Positions 8,652-17,448 of a DNA stretch of 64,000 nt are shown one piece after another. This DNA comes from UBA7672 sp963738625 (GTDB taxonomy: Bacteria; Pseudomonadota; Alphaproteobacteria; Caulobacterales; Hyphomonadaceae). The stretch's first letter is position 1; the number at the start of each line of letters is the position of its first letter. The notes beneath the pieces were generated by a model. That model worked only from the letters and a program-made list of their open reading frames with translations. It had not been told where the DNA came from and made no database searches. Made by a program: the position numbers and the translations under genes. The stretch covers positions 124,001 through 188,000 of the forward strand of contig CAVTXH010000017.1 of the NCBI GenBank assembly GCA_963738625.1, given 5' to 3'.

Positions 8652-9791
8652 GTGGCGCAGGAAACCGACGAGGAAATGGCTGCGGGCTGGGAAGCCAGTG
8701 TTGCGTCCGGCAAACCCGCCGGCGGCGCCGAGGGCGCGTGGGAAGCCGAGACCGGCCAGATCGCTGCGCCGGCCGAAGGCCAGACGCTCGCACAGGCCGC
8801 TGTGGGGTCCGAGCGCATCCTGAACCAGGACGAAATCGACAGCCTGCTCGGCTTCTCGCTGGAAGAAGAGAACGGGGCCAAGCGCAGCGGCATTCGCGCG
8901 CTCATCAACTCCGCGTTGGTCTCATACGAACGCCTGCCGATGCTGGAAGTGGTGTTCGACCGCCTCGTGCGACTGATGACCACCAGCCTACGCAATTTCA
9001 CCTCCGACAACGTTGAAGTATCGCTCGATGCGATCCAGTCGATGCGGTTCGGCGACTATCTCAACTCGATCCCGCTGCCGGCCATCCTTGCCGTGTTCAA
9101 GGCCAAGCAGCTCGACAATTTCGGCTTGCTGACGGTCGATTCGAACCTGATCTATTCGATCGTCGACGTGCTTCTCGGCGGTCGCCGCGGCACCATCGCG
9201 ATGCGTGTCGAGGGCAGGCCGTACACCACGATCGAGCGCGTCCTCGTGACGCGACTGGTCGAGGTAATCCTGCACGATGCGCGCAAGGCGTTCGATCCCT
9301 TGACGGCGGTCGACTTCGAACTCGACCGCATCGAGACCAACCCACGCTTTGCCGCCATCGCGCAGCCCGCCAATGCGGCCATCCTGGTGAAGCTGCGCAT
9401 CGACATGGAAGACCGCGGCGGCCGCTGCGAACTACTGCTGCCCTATGCAACCCTCGAGCCGATCCGGAAGATGCTGCTGCAGAATTTCATGGGCGAGAAG
9501 TTCGGCCGCGACAACATCTGGGAGGGCCACCTTGCGACCGAACTTTGGTCGGCCCCTACGACACTCCGTGTTGTTCTGGACGAGTTCAAGGCCCCGCTTG
9601 GCAAGGTGATGAACCTAGCCGTCGGGGACACGCTGGTGATGAACGCCACGCCAGACTCGAAGGCCCAGCTGATGTGCGGCGATATCCACCTCACTCACGG
9701 CCAGGTCGGCCGCATCGGCCAGAAAGTCGCTATGCGGGTCGAGGCGCCGATCACGCATGCAGCCAAAAAGCGCGTCCTGGAGGCACGATGA
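8652..9791 (+). CDS. fliM: Flagellar motor switch protein FliM
   Basis: A 379-residue C-ring protein that binds phosphorylated CheY and FliG. The CheY-binding motif (NQDEIDSLLGF) is at residues 58-68, behind an acidic Ala/Gly/Glu-rich extension; in enterobacterial FliM it is at the N-terminus. The CheC-like middle domain follows (RLPMLEVVFDRLVRLMTTS, SNLIYSIVDVLLGGRRG) and then the SpoA domain (LGKVMNLAVGDTLVMN). Start GTG at 8652; ATG at 8676 or a GTG near 8802 would shorten the extension. The stop overlaps the next ATG (ATGA). Confidence 0.95.
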   Translation: MAQETDEEMAAGWEASVASGKPAGGAEGAWEAETGQIAAPAEGQTLAQAAVGSERILNQDEIDSLLGFSLEEENGAKRSGIRALINSALVSYERLPMLEVVFDRLVRLMTTSLRNFTSDNVEVSLDAIQSMRFGDYLNSIPLPAILAVFKAKQLDNFGLLTVDSNLIYSIVDVLLGGRRGTIAMRVEGRPYTTIERVLVTRLVEVILHDARKAFDPLTAVDFELDRIETNPRFAAIAQPANAAILVKLRIDMEDRGGRCELLLPYATLEPIRKMLLQNFMGEKFGRDNIWEGHLATELWSAPTTLRVVLDEFKAPLGKVMNLAVGDTLVMNATPDSKAQLMCGDIHLTHGQVGRIGQKVAMRVEAPITHAAKKRVLEAR

Positions 9792-10135
9792 GCGCCTATT
9801 TCTCGATGACGATGGAAATCATCCTCGCCAGCCTCCTTCTGATCGCGATCGCTTACTGCTGGCGGCTTGATGGCAGATTGAAAGCGCTGCGCACCGGCAA
9901 CGCGCGCATGCTGGAAGCCGCGAGGGAGCTGCAGTCCTCGGTCGTCCATGCTGAAAACGCCGTCACCGCCATGCGGCGCTCGGCTGATGCCGCGGGCAAA
10001 GAGCTGCAGGCGAAGATCGACGAAGCGCGCGCCATGGCGGCGCAGCCGCTGGTCCGGGAGGTTCCTTCTGAACGCGGACGCGACAGCGATCGCGGCAGCG
10101 TCGATTTCACGCTGCGCCGGCGCACGATACTCTAG
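9788..10135 (+). CDS. DUF6468 family flagellar-operon membrane protein (PflI-like)
   Basis: A 115-residue protein overlapping the fliM stop by four bases, so translationally coupled. Residues about 8-26 are a membrane helix (MEIILASLLLIAIAYCW), followed by a helical region (RLDGRLKALRTGNARMLEAA, then ELQSSVVHAENAVTAMRRSA) and a basic tail ending DFTLRRRTIL. This shape and place behind fliM fit the DUF6468 family, to which I believe the Caulobacter flagellar positioning protein PflI belongs. The family call is from memory of its pattern; the PflI role is inference. Confidence 0.7.
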   Translation: MSAYFSMTMEIILASLLLIAIAYCWRLDGRLKALRTGNARMLEAARELQSSVVHAENAVTAMRRSADAAGKELQAKIDEARAMAAQPLVREVPSERGRDSDRGSVDFTLRRRTIL

Positions 10136-10146
10136 GGAGACGGATC

Positions 10147-10851
10147 ATGGTTTCCGCGGTTCGTGTTCTGCCGGCCCTGATCGCCGTGTCGATCGGGGTG
10201 CTCGCATTCAAGGGCGTCGACATCTACGAGGCGGTCGCCCAAGCGGTTGAAGGCGATGCAGCGCCCAAGCCCGAGACAGAGCTTACCGCCGGCGTCGGCG
10301 ATCGCCCCAGCCAGGCTGTTGCAGAGACCGCGGCGCAGGGCGCATCGCCAGCGCCTGCATCGCCGAAAGCGGATGTCTGCCTGCCTAGCCTCGACTACGC
10401 CGCGGAGCTCGGCATTACGTCGCAGGAAGTGCTGGTTCTGCGCAGCCTCGCCGATCGTCGCAAGGAGCTGGACGAACGCGAGGCCGGCGTCGAGACGCGC
10501 GAACAGGCGGCGGCGGCGGCTGAATCGCGCCTGCAGGACCAGATCGCGGAACTCAAAAAGGTCGAATCCGAGGTTCAAGCGCTGCTCACCTCAATGGACG
10601 CCAAGCGCGATGAGCGCATGACGGCCCTGATCAAGACCTATGAGGCCATGAAACCAAAGGACGCCGCCGAGATCTTCGATGGCATGGACGACAAGATCCT
10701 GATCGATCTTGCCAAGGGCATGAAGCCCGCCAACCTCGCACCGGTCATGCAACTGATGCAGCCCAAGCGCGCCGAAACCCTCACCCGACTGTTGGCCGAA
10801 CTTGCCAAGCCGCCGACCAGCATCGATGCGCTGCAGAAGGCGCCAACGTGA
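10147..10851 (+). CDS. motE: MotE family protein (MgtE-N/FliG-like flagellar protein)
   Basis: A 234-residue protein. Residues 5-22 form an N-terminal anchor, a Pro/Ala-rich stretch follows, then a coiled coil about 105-160 (RRKELDEREAGVETREQAA) and a C-terminal MgtE-N/FliG-like domain (YEAMKPKDAAEIFDGMDDKI, KPANLAPVMQLMQPKRAET). MotE of rhizobia is a periplasmic chaperone for MotC; related proteins sit in flagellar operons of many Alphaproteobacteria. Its stop overlaps the GTG start of the next gene by four bases. Confidence 0.8.
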   Translation: MVSAVRVLPALIAVSIGVLAFKGVDIYEAVAQAVEGDAAPKPETELTAGVGDRPSQAVAETAAQGASPAPASPKADVCLPSLDYAAELGITSQEVLVLRSLADRRKELDEREAGVETREQAAAAAESRLQDQIAELKKVESEVQALLTSMDAKRDERMTALIKTYEAMKPKDAAEIFDGMDDKILIDLAKGMKPANLAPVMQLMQPKRAETLTRLLAELAKPPTSIDALQKAPT

Positions 10852-13800
10852 CCAAAGGCCGCCCTCCTTCAGGCTGGGCAATCCGCTTCACGCTTGTGGG
10901 CGTGGCGGCGATCGGCGCGGTTGCGCCGGCTTTCGCCGATCGCCCGGTCCAGCTCTCCTTCAAGGAGGCGCCGGGCTATGCGCGCATCACCGCAAAGTGG
11001 GGCGATGGCGACGAGGCCGCGCCGAAGATCAAGGCATCGGTGGAGGGTGCGGACCAGGTTCTGATCCTGCGTTTCGACCAGAAGATAACCGTCAATCTCG
11101 ATGCGCTGCGCGAAGGCCTGCCGAGCTGGGCTTCAGCCACGCGCATGGATCCCGACGGCGCGACCGTACGCATCGGCCTAAAGCAAGCATCGCGTCTCCA
11201 CGTTTCGACATCGTATGATCTTGCGGCCGTCGATCTCGTACCGAAAGACGTCAAAGCTGATCCGCCCAGCGTCGTCTCGCCGCTGGCGGCCAAGCGTGCG
11301 AAGGAGGCCGAGGCCAAGCGCCTCGCCGCCATCCCGCCGCCGCCCGGGATCGAGGACCTGGAAGTGCGCGGCAGCCAAGCCGACAACTCCTCGCGCATCG
11401 CATTCTACTGGCCGGGCAAGGTGGGCTACAGGGTCGTGGAGCAGGGCGAAGGCATGCTGAAGCTGCTGTTCGCCAAGCGCGCCAAGGCGGATCTCGCCTA
11501 CATGCACATCACGCCGCCGTCCAATCTCGGCGACTTCAAGGGCGAGAACACCGACAGGGGCTACCTCGTCACCATCACCTCGAAGGACAAGCTGCCTATC
11601 AAGCATTTCTTCGAAGGCGACATTCCGGTCGTCGATATTACTAAGCCGGCGCCGCCTGTTGTGGCCGTGCCTAAACCGCCCGCGCCCAAGCCCGAGCCAG
11701 TCGCCGCGAAAAAGCCCGAGGAAAAACCGATCCTGCTTTCTCCGCCTAAGGCGCTGCTGAAAAGCGATGAGGCGATCGCCGCCGAAGCCGCCGAGCGGGC
11801 TGCAGCCGACCAGAAGGCGATGGCGGATGCAACGCTTGGCGGCCCTGAGCGCGTTACCGACCTTTCCAGCAAGTGGAGCGACCCGGCGCCTCGCACGGGC
11901 GTCGTGGACGTCAAGCTGTCCCCGCTTGCATCCGGCCTCGATCTCGAAGTCGCCTTCGTCGCGCCGGCGCCCGCCGCCGTATTCTCGCGCGGCGCTGCCG
12001 TGTGGGCGGTGTTCGCGGCCAACGCAGATCTCAAGGTGGATCAGACCCAGCTTCCGGCTGGTTATCGCGTGCGGACGATGCGCGTGAAGAACGCTACCAT
12101 GATGCGGATCGAGGCGCCGAAGGGCCTCACGATGTCCGCTGAATCGGAAGGCTCCACGTGGACCATCCGCCTTGCGCCTACCGCCATCAAGCCGCAGCGC
12201 TTTCTGAAGCCGGAACGCAAGTCCGGCGATGGCGCGCGCGCGCGTATCGAGACCATGCTGGCCGGCGCCGAGGGGCTGGTCTGGTTTGAGGACCCGGTGA
12301 TCGGCGACATGCTGGCCGTCGCAGTTTCGTACGGCCCGTCTTCCGCTTCGCCAACGCCGCGTGATTTCGTCGAGGCCTCGCTACCTGCTACGGCCCACGG
12401 CCTCGCCATCGCGCCAAAGTCCGATGATGTCGCGGTTACGATCGAGCGCGAGCGCGTCGTCGTGTCCATGCTGGCGGGATCGCAGACGCCGATCGACAAG
12501 CCTGCGGAAGCCTCCGACGCTCCAAAGATTGCCGCGAAGCCAGGTCACATCGACTTCGCTCGCTGGGGCAAGGAAACAGGCGAAGAGTTCTTCAAGCGCC
12601 GCATGGCGCTCGAAGCCGCTGCGGCTGAAGCCGATCCTGCAACTGTGCAGGGCGGCGCGGCGCTGCTGGACCTCGCGCGCTTCTATGTCGGTCATGAGAT
12701 GGATCTTGAAGCGCTGGGCATTCTCAAATTTGCTGTTACAGAACGGCCGGAGATCGAGCAAGATCCTTACTTCCTCGGCATGCGCGGCGCGGCGAACGCC
12801 ATGTCTCACCGCCTTGCCGAAGCTGAAGCCGATCTTTCGAGAGGCGTGCTGCGCGAAGACCCTTCCGCTGCCCTGTGGCGCGCGCTGGTTGCGAGCGAGC
12901 GCAGCGAATGGGAGCGCGCCGGGGAGCTTTTCCGGGATGCAGGCGATCAGATCTTCTCCTATCCGCCTGCCAAGGCGGCCGAATTCGCCGTCGCCTGGGC
13001 GGAGGCCGCCCTCAACACCAACGATTTCGACGTGGCGCGACGCCAAGCCGAACAAGCAGTACTCAACGGCGACCGCGAAACCAGGGAGCGTGGCCAGATC
13101 GTGCTGGCCACACTGACGTCGATCATTGATGGCTCCGCCGCCGCCTATCCGGAGTTCGAGCGCCTTTCGCGTCAAGCTCTTGAGCCCAATGCCGTCCGCG
13201 CAGAACTGAAGCGGCTCGAACTCGGCGTCGCTGCCGGGCGGATGACGGCGAATGATGCGGCAGGCGAGCTGGAATCGCTGCGTTTCCGCTGGCGCGGCGA
13301 TGGCGTGGAGATGGCGACCGTCGGCATTCTTTCCGACCAGTACATGCGAGTCGGCCGCTTCCGTGAAGCGCTGCTGCTGGCGCAGTCGACTGCTCTGCGC
13401 GATGCCAGTGCGCCGGGATCTCGCGAATTGCGCATCAAGCTGTCTGACTATTTCCGCCGGCTGTTCTTGGCGGGAGAAGCTGATCGGCTCGATCCGATCC
13501 AGGCGCTCGCTCTGTTCTACGAGTTTGGCAATGACCTGACGCCAATCGGCACTGATGGCGACCAGATGGTGCGCAAGCTCGCCCAGCGGCTTGTTGCGTT
13601 CGACCTTCTAGAGCCTGCGGCGCAGCTTCTGCAGTATCAGGTCGACAACCGCATGCGTGGCGTCGGCAAGGCCGCCATCGCCGTCGACCTTGCGACGATC
13701 TATCTCTGGGACAAGCGTCCCGATCGCGCTCTCGAGGCGATCAACACGTCGCGCCAGCCAGCCTTGCCGAAGGAACTTGCGCTCGAGCGTCGCCTTTTGG

Positions 13801-14354
13801 AAGCGGCCGCCTACCGCGACCTTGGTCGCTACGATCACGTTGTCGAGCTCGTTGAGCCGCTCGACGGCGTCGAAGCCAAGTCGCTGCTTGCGGAAGCCTA
13901 CTGGCGCGATCGCAAATGGCCCGATGCCGCGCGCGCTTTCATCGCCATGCTGCCAGCGCCGGGGCAGGTCCAGCCCAAGGATGCAGACATTGCGTTGAAG
14001 GCGGCGATCGCCGGACGGATGGCGAAAGATCCCGCCATCCTCCTCGACCTGCGCCGTTATGCCAGCACGTTCGAAGGCAATCCCAACAAGGCTAGCTTCG
14101 ATCTGATCACATCGCAGTCGGACATTTCAGGCGCCGCGCTGTCGGAAGCCGTCCGGCGGTTGGCGGATGCGCCGCGCGTCGATGCGTTCGCTGCGGCCAT
14201 GAAACAGCGCTTCGAAAAGCCCAAGACAGCCCCGGTGACCACCGCTGCTCAACCAGCTGCCCCGGCGCCAGCGGTTGCTCCTGTAGCTGCGCCGGGCCAG
14301 AGCGCTGCAGCCGCGCCGGCGGCCAAGCCCGCCACATCTGGCGGCGCCCGCTAG
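10848..14354 (+). CDS. Very large exported TPR protein in the fliLM operon
   Basis: A 1168-residue protein starting with GTG overlapping the motE stop, so it belongs to the flagellar operon. Residues 1-34 are a signal peptide ending PAFAD. About 35-570 is beta-rich with Pro/Ala/Lys linkers (KPPAPKPEPVAAKKPEEKP), and about 590-1120 is helical with tandem TPR-like repeats (ALLDLARFYVGHEMDLEALG, AEADLSRGVLREDPSAALW, LALERRLLEAAAYRDLGRYD). The last 40 residues are Pro/Ala-rich. It is probably periplasmic. I know no characterised function; operon place suggests flagellar assembly or motility. Confidence 0.75.
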   Translation: MTKGRPPSGWAIRFTLVGVAAIGAVAPAFADRPVQLSFKEAPGYARITAKWGDGDEAAPKIKASVEGADQVLILRFDQKITVNLDALREGLPSWASATRMDPDGATVRIGLKQASRLHVSTSYDLAAVDLVPKDVKADPPSVVSPLAAKRAKEAEAKRLAAIPPPPGIEDLEVRGSQADNSSRIAFYWPGKVGYRVVEQGEGMLKLLFAKRAKADLAYMHITPPSNLGDFKGENTDRGYLVTITSKDKLPIKHFFEGDIPVVDITKPAPPVVAVPKPPAPKPEPVAAKKPEEKPILLSPPKALLKSDEAIAAEAAERAAADQKAMADATLGGPERVTDLSSKWSDPAPRTGVVDVKLSPLASGLDLEVAFVAPAPAAVFSRGAAVWAVFAANADLKVDQTQLPAGYRVRTMRVKNATMMRIEAPKGLTMSAESEGSTWTIRLAPTAIKPQRFLKPERKSGDGARARIETMLAGAEGLVWFEDPVIGDMLAVAVSYGPSSASPTPRDFVEASLPATAHGLAIAPKSDDVAVTIERERVVVSMLAGSQTPIDKPAEASDAPKIAAKPGHIDFARWGKETGEEFFKRRMALEAAAAEADPATVQGGAALLDLARFYVGHEMDLEALGILKFAVTERPEIEQDPYFLGMRGAANAMSHRLAEAEADLSRGVLREDPSAALWRALVASERSEWERAGELFRDAGDQIFSYPPAKAAEFAVAWAEAALNTNDFDVARRQAEQAVLNGDRETRERGQIVLATLTSIIDGSAAAYPEFERLSRQALEPNAVRAELKRLELGVAAGRMTANDAAGELESLRFRWRGDGVEMATVGILSDQYMRVGRFREALLLAQSTALRDASAPGSRELRIKLSDYFRRLFLAGEADRLDPIQALALFYEFGNDLTPIGTDGDQMVRKLAQRLVAFDLLEPAAQLLQYQVDNRMRGVGKAAIAVDLATIYLWDKRPDRALEAINTSRQPALPKELALERRLLEAAAYRDLGRYDHVVELVEPLDGVEAKSLLAEAYWRDRKWPDAARAFIAMLPAPGQVQPKDADIALKAAIAGRMAKDPAILLDLRRYASTFEGNPNKASFDLITSQSDISGAALSEAVRRLADAPRVDAFAAAMKQRFEKPKTAPVTTAAQPAAPAPAVAPVAAPGQSAAAAPAAKPATSGGAR

Positions 14355-15253
14355 AGCCCGTCATCTTTCGTGCCAGGTTGGCCGAGCTCGAGGCCTTCGA
14401 AATCGAACAGCTCGCCGTCCAACAGGTGCGACGGGCGAACATGCGAAAGCGCTCGCGCCATGATCTGTCGCTTGCCGGGATTGCGCTTCTCCCAGTCGTC
14501 CAGCATGGATTTGACCGCCATGCGCTGCAGGCCTTCCTGCGATCCGCAGAGGTTGCAGGGAATGATCGGAAACTGCATCTGGGCAGCAAACTTCCGGATA
14601 TCATCCTCAGCGCAGCGGATTAGCGGGCGCAGCACGTAGAGATCGCCAGCATCGTTCACCAGCTTCGGCGGCATGGCGGCGAGGCGGCCGCCATGCAGGA
14701 AGTTGAGCATGAATGTCTCGAGGGAATCATCGCGATGATGACCGAGCACGACTGCCTCGCATCCCTCCTCACGCGCCACACGATAGAGAATGCCCCGGCG
14801 CATACGTGAGCACAGCGAGCAGTAGGTGTTCGACGCCGGCACTTTTTCGGTAACGACCGAGTAGGTGTCTTGAGTGATGATGCGATGCTGCACGCCCACG
14901 CGCGCGAGGTAGCTCGGCAGCACGTCTTTTGGGAAGCCCGGCTGGCCTTGATCCAGGTTGCACGCCAGCAAATCGACCGGCAGCGCGCCTTGCCATTGCA
15001 GGTCGAGCAGCACCGACAGCAGGGTGTAGCTGTCTTTTCCGCCCGACAAGCAGACCAGCCAGCGGGGCCGCTTCGGCGTATTTTCTGTCACCATGCCGAA
15101 GGATCTGATCGCGTCCTGCGCTTGCCGCACCAGCCGCTTCCGCAGCTTGCGGAATGTCACGCTCGTGGGCGCGTCAGCGAATACCGGATGCAGCGCCGAG
15201 AATTCCGCAGCGTCGGCATCTTGCTCGGGACTTGAAGAAAGATCGTCGGCCAT
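14351..15253 (-). CDS. ttcA: tRNA 2-thiocytidine(32) synthetase TtcA
   Basis: A 300-residue ATP-dependent sulfur transferase that thiolates C32 of certain tRNAs. The PP-loop is intact (CLSGGKDSYTLLSVLLDLQW), and the [4Fe-4S] cluster cysteines are in CSLCSRMRRGILYRVA and CNLCGSQEGLQR. EAVVLGHHRDDSLETFMLN is the usual central motif. It runs against the flagellar operons: its stop overlaps the end of the TPR gene by four bases, and a strong hairpin lies just upstream of its start. Confidence 0.96.
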   Translation of the reverse strand: MADDLSSSPEQDADAAEFSALHPVFADAPTSVTFRKLRKRLVRQAQDAIRSFGMVTENTPKRPRWLVCLSGGKDSYTLLSVLLDLQWQGALPVDLLACNLDQGQPGFPKDVLPSYLARVGVQHRIITQDTYSVVTEKVPASNTYCSLCSRMRRGILYRVAREEGCEAVVLGHHRDDSLETFMLNFLHGGRLAAMPPKLVNDAGDLYVLRPLIRCAEDDIRKFAAQMQFPIIPCNLCGSQEGLQRMAVKSMLDDWEKRNPGKRQIMARALSHVRPSHLLDGELFDFEGLELGQPGTKDDGL

Positions 15254-15292
15254 GTGGGATCCGCTCTCGATCCGAACTTCTAGATGCTTTTA

Positions 15293-15334
15293 GCAGGCAG
15301 CGAACCTGTCTTTTTGCGGATTTTCGCTGCCTGC
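15293..15334 (-). terminator. Perfect 12-bp stem-loop between fliP and ttcA
   Basis: GCAGGCAGCGAA at 15293-15304 is repeated exactly in inverted form at 15323-15334, with an 18-base loop. It lies 16 bases after the fliP stop and 39 bases before the ttcA start, both read leftward. A terminator for fliOP is the simplest reading, but the leftward strand continues TAAAAGC rather than a T run. Transcript processing or attenuation upstream of ttcA is possible. Confidence 0.55.
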
Positions 15335-15350
15335 GCGCGCCTCTGAAAGA

Positions 15351-16103
15351 TCACGTTGGCGGCGGACCCGCCATGAAGCTTTCCACCAGCGATCCCGCCA
15401 GCATCCGCCATCCATCAACCAGCACGAAGAATATCAGCTTGAACGGGAGCGAGATCGTGACCGGCGGCAGCATCATCATGCCCATCGCCATCAGGATTGA
15501 CGACACGACGAGATCGATGATCAGGAAGGGCAGGAACACCATGAAGCCGATCTCAAAGGCGCGCTTCAGTTCCGAGATCATGAAGGCCGGCGCCAGCACA
15601 TGGAAAGGGGCCTGTTCCGGACTTTGAAGATTCTCGATCTTCGCCATGTTGGCGAAGAGCTCGACATCCTGCGGGTTTGCGTGCTGCCCCATGAAAGCCT
15701 GGACGGGGGCGAGCGTTCGCGGGATCGCCTGTTCCAGCGTGATGGTCTCCGCCATATAGGGCTGGATCCCCGCCGTGTAGGCCGCCGAGAAGGTCGGCGC
15801 CATGACGAAGGCGGTAAGGAACAGCGACAGCGAGATCACCACCGAGTTCGGCGGCGCGTTCTGCAGGCCGATAGCCGTGCGCAGAAGCGAGAGCACCACC
15901 ACGATCCGCACGAACGACGTCGTCATTACCAGGATAGATGGCGCCAGCGACAGAACGGTGATCGCCGCGATCAGCTGTACGATGCCCGACGTCAGGCCCT
16001 GTCCCGTGCCCAGATCGACAGAGACGGTCTGCGGCAGCGCCGCCGGCGCCACAACTGCGCACAGGGCTGCTACCGAAGCGAAGCGGAGAATACGACCGAT
16101 CAC
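15351..16103 (-). CDS. fliP: Flagellar type III export protein FliP
   Basis: A 250-residue export-gate protein. An N-terminal signal sequence (residues 1-24, ending LPQTVS) is followed by the FliP signature: TVLSLAPSILVMTTSFVRIV, VVLSLLRTAIGLQNAPPN, SLSLFLTAFVMAPTF, and the C-terminal hydrophobic hairpin (LIIDLVVSSILMAMGMMMLP). With FliQ and FliR it forms the core of the export channel; those two genes are not in the window. It overlaps fliO by four bases. Confidence 0.97.
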   Translation of the reverse strand: MIGRILRFASVAALCAVVAPAALPQTVSVDLGTGQGLTSGIVQLIAAITVLSLAPSILVMTTSFVRIVVVLSLLRTAIGLQNAPPNSVVISLSLFLTAFVMAPTFSAAYTAGIQPYMAETITLEQAIPRTLAPVQAFMGQHANPQDVELFANMAKIENLQSPEQAPFHVLAPAFMISELKRAFEIGFMVFLPFLIIDLVVSSILMAMGMMMLPPVTISLPFKLIFFVLVDGWRMLAGSLVESFMAGPPPT

Positions 16104-16414
16104 GAGCCGCTCTCGTCGTTTGCGGCGGGCGGGGCGGCGTTGGCCGGTGCAGCCGGCGTCTCGCGCGAGCCGACGACAATGTCGCCCGTTGGGCTGAGGC
16201 AGAGTAGATGGTCACGCCCACCCCAGCGGACTACCGCCAGCTTCCTGCGCATGTCGAGCGAGCGCCATTCCACGACGCGCAGGTCAGAGGCCTCGGCGCC
16301 CATCTTGAGCCCGATCGATCCGCCATAGCGTCGCAGCAGCCAGGCGAAGCCGAGCAGTATCCCCAGGACGAGGATAAGCGCGCCTGCTGCGCGAAGGGCG
16401 TCGAAGATGTCCAT
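16100..16414 (-). CDS. fliO: Flagellar export assembly protein FliO
   Basis: A 104-residue single-pass membrane protein with an N-terminal helix (LRAAGALILVLGILLGFAWL) and a soluble domain typical of FliO (LRVVEWRSLDMRRKLAVVRW, GRDHLLCLSPTGDIVVGS). FliO helps assemble FliP. It is directly upstream of fliP and overlaps it by four bases. Transcription must start in the 151-base spacer shared with flgB. Confidence 0.85.
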   Translation of the reverse strand: MDIFDALRAAGALILVLGILLGFAWLLRRYGGSIGLKMGAEASDLRVVEWRSLDMRRKLAVVRWGGRDHLLCLSPTGDIVVGSRETPAAPANAAPPAANDESGS

Positions 16415-16479
16415 GGTCGGACGAGCCAGCTGATGCGGCCGTTCGGGCCGGGTCTTGGTTAACCCTTCGGAAAAGCCGG

Positions 16480-16494
16480 TAAACGAGGGGTTAA
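16480..16494 (-). promoter_or_regulatory. Imperfect CtrA box before fliO
   Basis: On the minus strand the order is TTAA, seven bases, TTTA: one mismatch from the CtrA consensus TTAA-N7-TTAA. It lies 66-80 bases upstream of fliO. A further TTAACC half-site lies at 16459-16464. Assignment rests on motif and position only. Confidence 0.35.
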
Positions 16495-16510
16495 CGGATC
16501 GTGGCGGCCC

Positions 16511-16525
16511 TTAATCTTGCCTTAA
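16511..16525 (+). promoter_or_regulatory. CtrA box before flgB
   Basis: TTAATCTTGCCTTAA is an exact TTAA-N7-TTAA, the consensus binding site of the cell-cycle regulator CtrA. It ends 40 bases upstream of the flgB start, where CtrA activator sites overlap the -35 region in Caulobacter class II flagellar promoters. Motif match is seen; CtrA control is inferred. Confidence 0.65.
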
Positions 16526-16565
16526 GAAAACCGGTCGAATTTGCCTAGTGAAAGGCTAGGAGCAG

Positions 16566-16997
16566 ATGCCCGACCCCACCCATATGACGGTCTTCTCACT
16601 GATGAAGGCTCGCCTGCAAATGCTGGGCGATCGCCAAAAAGTCATTGCCGAGAACGTCGCCAACGTATCGACCCCCGGCTATGTCCCGAGCGACATCGAC
16701 CAGGACGCATTCGCTGCGACCTTGGAGCGCATGGCTGGCAAGCCCGGCGCGGGCCTTGCGCGGCCTGCGCTGGCGGTGACCCAGGCCGGACACATGACGC
16801 CTGCGGGCTCGTCCTCGATTGGCGTCGTAACACACAAGAATCCCGACTCCGAAACCACACTCGACGGCAATGCCGTGGTGGTCGAGGAGCAGATGATGAA
16901 AATCGCCGAAACCCGAACGGATTTCGAGACCATGGTAGGCCTGTACCAGAAGAGTCTAGGCCTGCTGCGGCTGGCGTCGCGCTCACCCTCGCGGTGA
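16566..16997 (+). CDS. flgB: Flagellar proximal rod protein FlgB
   Basis: A 143-residue rod protein. The N-terminal helix has the rod motif (VFSLMKARLQMLGDRQKVIA, then ENVANVSTPGYVPSDID), and the C-terminal helix is EEQMMKIAETRTDFETMVGL. A Shine-Dalgarno (AGGAG) is seven bases ahead of the ATG. First gene of flgB-flgC-fliE, with a CtrA-type box 41-55 bases upstream. Confidence 0.95.
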   Translation: MPDPTHMTVFSLMKARLQMLGDRQKVIAENVANVSTPGYVPSDIDQDAFAATLERMAGKPGAGLARPALAVTQAGHMTPAGSSSIGVVTHKNPDSETTLDGNAVVVEEQMMKIAETRTDFETMVGLYQKSLGLLRLASRSPSR

Positions 16998-17020
16998 GAC
17001 GTCGCCTCTAGGAGACTCTC

Positions 17021-17437
17021 ATGTCCTCCGACCTTATGTCCGCCATGGGCGCGGCTGCGACCGGCCTGCGGGCGCAGACCGTCCGCATCCGCATCTCGGC
17101 CGAGAACCTCGCCAACGCCGACACGACCGCTTCCACGCCGGGCGGCGATCCGTATCGCCGCAAGGCGCCGGTGTTCCGCACCTACTACGACCGCGAGGTC
17201 GGCGCAGACACGGTGAAGGTCACAGGCTCGCGCCTCGACACGACGCCCTTTCCCGAAAAGTACGATCCTTCGCATCCCGCTGCGGATGCGCGCGGCTATG
17301 TGAAGATGTCGAATGTATCTTCACTGATCGAGATGGCAGATCTTCGCGAGGCCCAACGCGCCTACGAGGCCAACCTCAACGTCATCGAGTCGAGCCGCGC
17401 CATGCTGCTCGGCGTCGTCGGCCTCCTGAAAGCGTGA
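17021..17437 (+). CDS. flgC: Flagellar proximal rod protein FlgC
   Basis: A 138-residue rod protein with the N-terminal motif SAMGAAATGLRAQTVRIRIS and AENLANADTT, and the typical C-terminus (YVKMSNVSSLIEMADLREAQ, RAYEANLNVIESSRAML). It follows flgB by 23 bases with AGGAGA before the start and precedes fliE by 11 bases, the standard flgB-flgC-fliE order. Confidence 0.97.
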   Translation: MSSDLMSAMGAAATGLRAQTVRIRISAENLANADTTASTPGGDPYRRKAPVFRTYYDREVGADTVKVTGSRLDTTPFPEKYDPSHPAADARGYVKMSNVSSLIEMADLREAQRAYEANLNVIESSRAMLLGVVGLLKA

Positions 17438-17448
17438 GGGAGCGATAG

